NCBI GenBank assembly: GCA_014529385.2 | Contig: CM043942.1 | Span: forward strand, 31,460,969-31,524,968 | DNA from: Adiantum capillus-veneris | Lineage: Eukaryota > Streptophyta > Polypodiopsida > Polypodiales > Pteridaceae | Direction of reading: 5' to 3' | Length of the DNA stretch: 64,000 bases | Shown here: positions 60,756 to 64,000 of the stretch, in pieces | Layout: each line of letters begins with the position of its first letter | Numbering within the stretch: the first letter of the stretch is position 1 | Notes under the pieces: model-generated | What the model was told of the DNA's origin: nothing | What the model saw: only the letters and a program-made list of their open reading frames with translations | Database searches by the model: none | Made by a program: the position numbers and the translations under genes

Positions 60756-61704
60756 TGTATGGCTCATGCAGGTCACTCCTTGTATATGTGTAAGAATGAG
60801 GAAGATATTGTGGTCATATACATTTATGTGGATGATTTGATTGTTGGTGGGAATCATGGGGCTAAATTTGAGGATGAAAGAGCCTCTTGAAGCAAGATTT
60901 TGACATGAAGGATTGGAAAAACATTTGGGAGAGCTGCTCTATTTCTTGGGCATTGAGATTGCACACACAAAGAGGACATATGGTTGTCACAGAGACAATA
61001 TGCATTGGATGTGCTATCCATGTATGGTATGGCTAATTGTAATCCTATTGCTATGCCCTTAAATCAAAATTTGAAGGTCCAAAATGATCTGGGTGATGTA
61101 CTTGGGCATGCCACCATGTACATGAAGATTATGAATAGACTAATCTAAGCGACAATTCTTGGCTAGATTTGAGTTACACGAGTGGGCTTGGGAGTCAGTT
61201 TATGAAATTTTCCAAGAAACCACCCTTGGATGTGGTGAGGTGCACATTGAGATATGTGAGTGCTACCTTAAATTATGCACTCTTTTATGAGTTTGGCATA
61301 TAGGTGCAACTCTATGGTTACACACATGTAGATTAGGCTAGCACTCTATTTGATAGGCGATCTACTAATAGGTTATATTCTTCGATGGGAGTGTTGCTAT
61401 CATGTGGAGCAACAAGAACAAATCCACAATTGCTTTATAAAGCACAAAGACTGAGTCCAAGGGTGCTATAGTGGCAGCATGTGAGATAGCATGGTTGGAG
61501 ATGCTACTTGGAGAGCTAGGTGTATGGATTCAGATGATGATTGTTATCCGTTGCAAAAACCTCAACATCATACATTTGTCATGGGACCAATTTTCTACAG
61601 AGGATAGATGAACTGCTTTTGTGGACAACTTCACAAAGGCCTTGGGAGCAGAGCAGCTGAGGCAATTTTGAACTACGCTTGGAGTACAAGAGATGGCACT
61701 GATC
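60756..61704 (+). pseudogene. Copia-B2 reverse transcriptase end and RNase H
   Basis: HSLYMCKNEEDIVVIYIYVD with the YVDD motif and LIVGGN (60775-60850), QDFDMKDW, then YTSGLGSQFMKFSKKPPLD and LRYVSATLNYALFYEF (61170-61300), and RNase H-like pieces (SNRLYSSMGVLLSCGA-type, 61360-61470; SLRQFELR-type end). Decayed, with many stops. Confidence 0.8.
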
Positions 61705-61714
61705 TTGAGGGGGA
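61705..61714 (+). other. Polypurine tract of Copia-B2
   Basis: TTGAGGGGGA directly before the LTR at 61715. Confidence 0.7.
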
Positions 61715-61936
61715 TATCAAGCTCAACACATGGTATTCATGGATGAATACTTGCCTACATTTATGATTAACATGAGGTAGCAAACATGAGGATCATCACC
61801 AGTGATACTATAGCTAGACTTCATTGACATAGTCTACCTATCAAGAGTGAGGGTGGAGCTCTTTATTCCACCCTACATAGTGTCTACTTATTCTCCTCCT
61901 TCTTGCACCACTTTTGCATCACCACGATGCCCTTCA
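61715..61936 (+). repeat. Copia LTR (222 bp) shared by two internal regions
   Basis: TATCAAGCTC... to ...CCCTTCA. It has a polypurine tract on the left (as a 3' LTR) and a copia-type primer-binding site on the right (as a 5' LTR). The first base pair differs from the usual TG. Small LTRs are common in copia. Confidence 0.65.
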
Positions 61937-61938
61937 AT

Positions 61939-61956
61939 TGGTATCAAAGCACTAGG
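61939..61956 (+). other. Primer-binding site (initiator tRNA-Met type)
   Basis: TGGTATCAAAGCACTAGG, two bases after the LTR; matches the plant copia primer site TGGTATCAGAGC with one change. Confidence 0.75.
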
Positions 61957-62399
61957 ATCTAAATGGCATCGACCCAACATCGCGTTGCATACAAGAGCTT
62001 CAGCCCAAGCTAAGGCTCAAGGACCTTAGAGCAAAGATTAAGTGAAATAGTGGGTCTATAGAAATCTTGCAAAGCTTGAGAGCTTACAAGAGCATAGAAA
62101 ATGGGGTAATGTTTTCAGATCACAAGAAGCAATGTGGGCAAAAACTGCAAAAGTGAAGCTCTCACGGAGCTCTCAGGCAGCGTTGGTGAATCTATAAAAA
62201 TAAATGCAAGAGAGCCAATCAAGAGGTAGTGCATGTGAAAGCGTGTAGATCTTGAAAATTTGATGCAACTAAAAGTGAGGCCTTAGTAGCTCTCACTAGT
62301 AAGTGATCATGAAGAACTAAGGTATGCAAACCACTGAGGGTTTAGCTCTATATGTTTAGAGGGGTACACGAAGCTATGCAGCCATGTAATGTTAACCCG

Positions 62400-63230
62400 G
62401 TCTATTATGATGATGCTATCACCAAGGAAATTAATGCTATCTGATGTAGGCTAAATCATGTGTTGATGTTGTTGAAAGATATATGTTGAAGGGTAAGAAG
62501 GATGGGGAGTATTTTATAAAACATAAGATCATGTTACAAATGATGATGATTCTTTTGATCAGTGTACAAGGAAATCACATATTTCTGGTAAAGGAAGGTT
62601 TAAAGCTTATTGCTCTTTTTTATGACGCCTTAAGTGGTTTTTGTGTTCCTTATAAGGAGGGTAGCCAAGGTTTGACTTCCACATGTAGCTCAAGGAAATT
62701 GGAAGAAGCATATAAAGAAGAGCTTATGCACATACTAGACAAAGCTCTAGAGGATTTCAAGCTTATCAAAGGTAACATCCCTACATCTTTTTAGGTACAC
62801 CAGATAGCACTATAGATGCTATAGACAGAGATGTTTTCTTGTTGCATACTTATACCTCTCATGTCATTATCAACATTTATGCCAAAGATGTAGATGCCTC
62901 CCTATTTGATACAATCTTATGATCTAAAAGGATCTAGTGGGCATTACTTTGCTATCAAACAATGATGGATTCCATTTTAATCCAGATGGGAATATTGATG
63001 CATGTGGATATATTGGATTTTGTGAGGATATGATTAGCATGTTTTTTAAGTACTTGATGCCTTTTGATTTAGATGGGAAGCAAGATAGCGATGCGTTTAT
63101 GCAATTCTATGGTATGTTATATGGGAAGTTGATGCCATTTCATCCAAGAGGAGATGGTTATGTGAACAGCCTTGGAAGATTGATCGATATCCTATGTGAT
63201 GAAAATGGTATTCATGATGCTTACATGTAA
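62400..63230 (+). pseudogene. Intronless pseudogene of unknown family
   Basis: Three pieces in different frames read as one protein: KGKKDGEYFIKHKIMLQMMM, EGLKLIALFYDALSGFCVPY and RKLEEAYKEELMHILDKALE (62483-62794); GTPDSTIDAIDRDVFLLHTY and IYAKDVDASLFDTIL (about 62793-62923); NPDGNIDACGYIGFCEDMIS, FMQFYGMLYGKLMPFHPRGD and LGRLIDILCDENGIHDAYM (62937-63230, ending TAA). No domain recognised. Frameshifts and stops show it is dead. It follows a copia primer-binding site where gag is expected, but it does not resemble copia gag. Confidence 0.55.
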
Positions 63231-63739
63231 TGGCACTTTATCTACATTTTTTATAACACAGTGGATTTATGGGTTATTGGATGATTGTTCTCTACTATCA
63301 TAAAATTCTTGATCTTTTTCCATGATCTTGGAGGGATATGCTTACATGAAGCCAAAATTTGGAAGGGTTTTGACAACATGCTACAGTGGAGCAGTAGTTG
63401 GTTTAATTTGAGTTTATGTTTGCAGTAGTTGGTTAAATACGAGTTGGCCCTATAGTGGAGCAATAGTTGGTCTAACACGAGTTTATCTTTGCAGTTTCTA
63501 ATGGTTGGTTCGCACATGCCAAAGGGTGTGCAAGTTCAAGGGGACGGATGTCGTGCCGCGTTGTAGGCACAATTGGAAAATCATAAAATTACAAGCTTTT
63601 GTGAATTTTCTCAGGTTTGGGTCAATTTTGTGTCTATTGTATTTGCTAAACATGACTAGGGATGATGAATTAGATAGATTATGAAAGAAATTAATGCTAA
63701 GCACCTGTTTGGAGTTGCAAGGAAGCATTGATCTCTACT
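63231..63739. other. Non-coding stretch with a short tandem repeat
   Basis: Three imperfect copies of a unit containing GTGGAGCAGTAGTTGGTTTA / GCAGTAGTTGGTTAAATACG (63380-63500). Otherwise nothing recognised. Confidence 0.6.
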
Positions 63740-64000
63740 TGAGTCATTGGAAAATAGGGCTATTAAAGAAACATGTTGAGCTTCACAATGCTTTGCTTGT
63801 ATGTATGCCAAATGTGGTGGACTCCAAAAAGCACAAAGAGTCCTTGAGGAGTTTACTTTTTTGAATGTAGTCTCCGGAGTACATGGATTGCAAAATGTGT
63901 CTAATATGGCCGTGGTAACAAAGCGTTGAGTTGTTTTTGTTTAATCACGAGCCATCAATCACACTTGCAAGTATGGCAAATGTGGAGCATTTCAAAAAAA
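63740..64000 (+). pseudogene. PPR protein pseudogene fragment (reaches window end)
   Basis: AKCGGLQKAQRVLEEF (63805-63855), LNVVSGVHGLQNV and YGRGNKALSCF (about 63905-63945) and a further YGKCGAF-like word at the end, in changing frames. Same PPR type as at 26.2-27.1 kb. Continues beyond the window. Confidence 0.7.

Overview
The window reads as nuclear DNA of a land plant with a large, repeat-rich genome, most likely a fern. The evidence is plant-type CACTA (En/Spm) and Ty1/copia elements, GT-AG introns, very long dinucleotide and poly-G/poly-C tracts, and pentatricopeptide-repeat (PPR) debris with the Gly-Xaa-Ala-Trp / Met-Tyr-Val-Lys-Cys-Gly style that is abundant in ferns and lycophytes. 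The fern assignment is an inference. Almost everything is mobile-element sequence in various stages of decay. Only one convincing host-like gene was found, at 28.4-30.4 kb.

Layout. 1-2.6 kb: non-coding with compound microsatellites. 2.6-5.84 kb: a ~170-bp satellite whose units meet at long hairpins, split by a 1.64-kb LTR-like insertion with a target-site duplication. 5.84-7.19 kb: the right end of a CACTA element (CACTA-3) with a three-exon tnpA-like gene remnant. 7.19-8.09 kb: a dispersed repeat whose second copy (25.26-26.14 kb) shows the uninserted CACTA-3 target. 9.74-16.56 kb: an LTR retrotransposon with both LTRs, a primer-binding site and a polypurine tract, but no recognisable polymerase. 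Its interior carries ~276-bp tandem repeats, each centred on a 22-32-bp palindrome. 18.9-23.5 kb: a decayed L1-type LINE on the minus strand, bracketed by two (GA)n tracts. 26.2-27.1 kb and 63.7-64 kb: PPR pseudogenes.

28.4-30.4 kb holds the best gene candidate, three exons with matching intron phases and a predicted 329 residues, of unknown function. Its first intron contains a 157-bp fold-back. 32.1-42.9 kb is a three-layer nest: an old CACTA (CACTA-2, minus strand), split by a copia LTR (TSD GGACA), itself split by a complete 6571-bp CACTA-1 (TSD TTT, TIR CACTACAACA) carrying spliced tnp2-type and tnpA-type genes with premature stops. 45.8-48.3 kb: a 5'-truncated copia element with an LTR nearly identical to the one in the nest. 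48.3-52.7 kb: unassigned DNA with a second palindrome series and a pair of paralogous ~70-codon ORFs. 54.4-56.0 kb: a third palindrome pair, a gag remnant and its LTR. 56.0-61.9 kb: two copia remnants. 61.7-63.2 kb: one LTR with a polypurine tract on its left and a primer-binding site on its right, followed by an intronless pseudogene of unknown family.

How things work together: the CACTA tnp2-type and tnpA-type genes would have acted on the subterminal repeats and TIRs, and the LTRs, PBS and PPT sites are the reverse-transcription signals of the retroelements. No element here appears fully autonomous. The strongest unexplained theme is short palindromes repeated at ~250-360-bp spacing in three retroelement-type contexts, together with compensatory changes between arms both there and in the 170-bp satellite.
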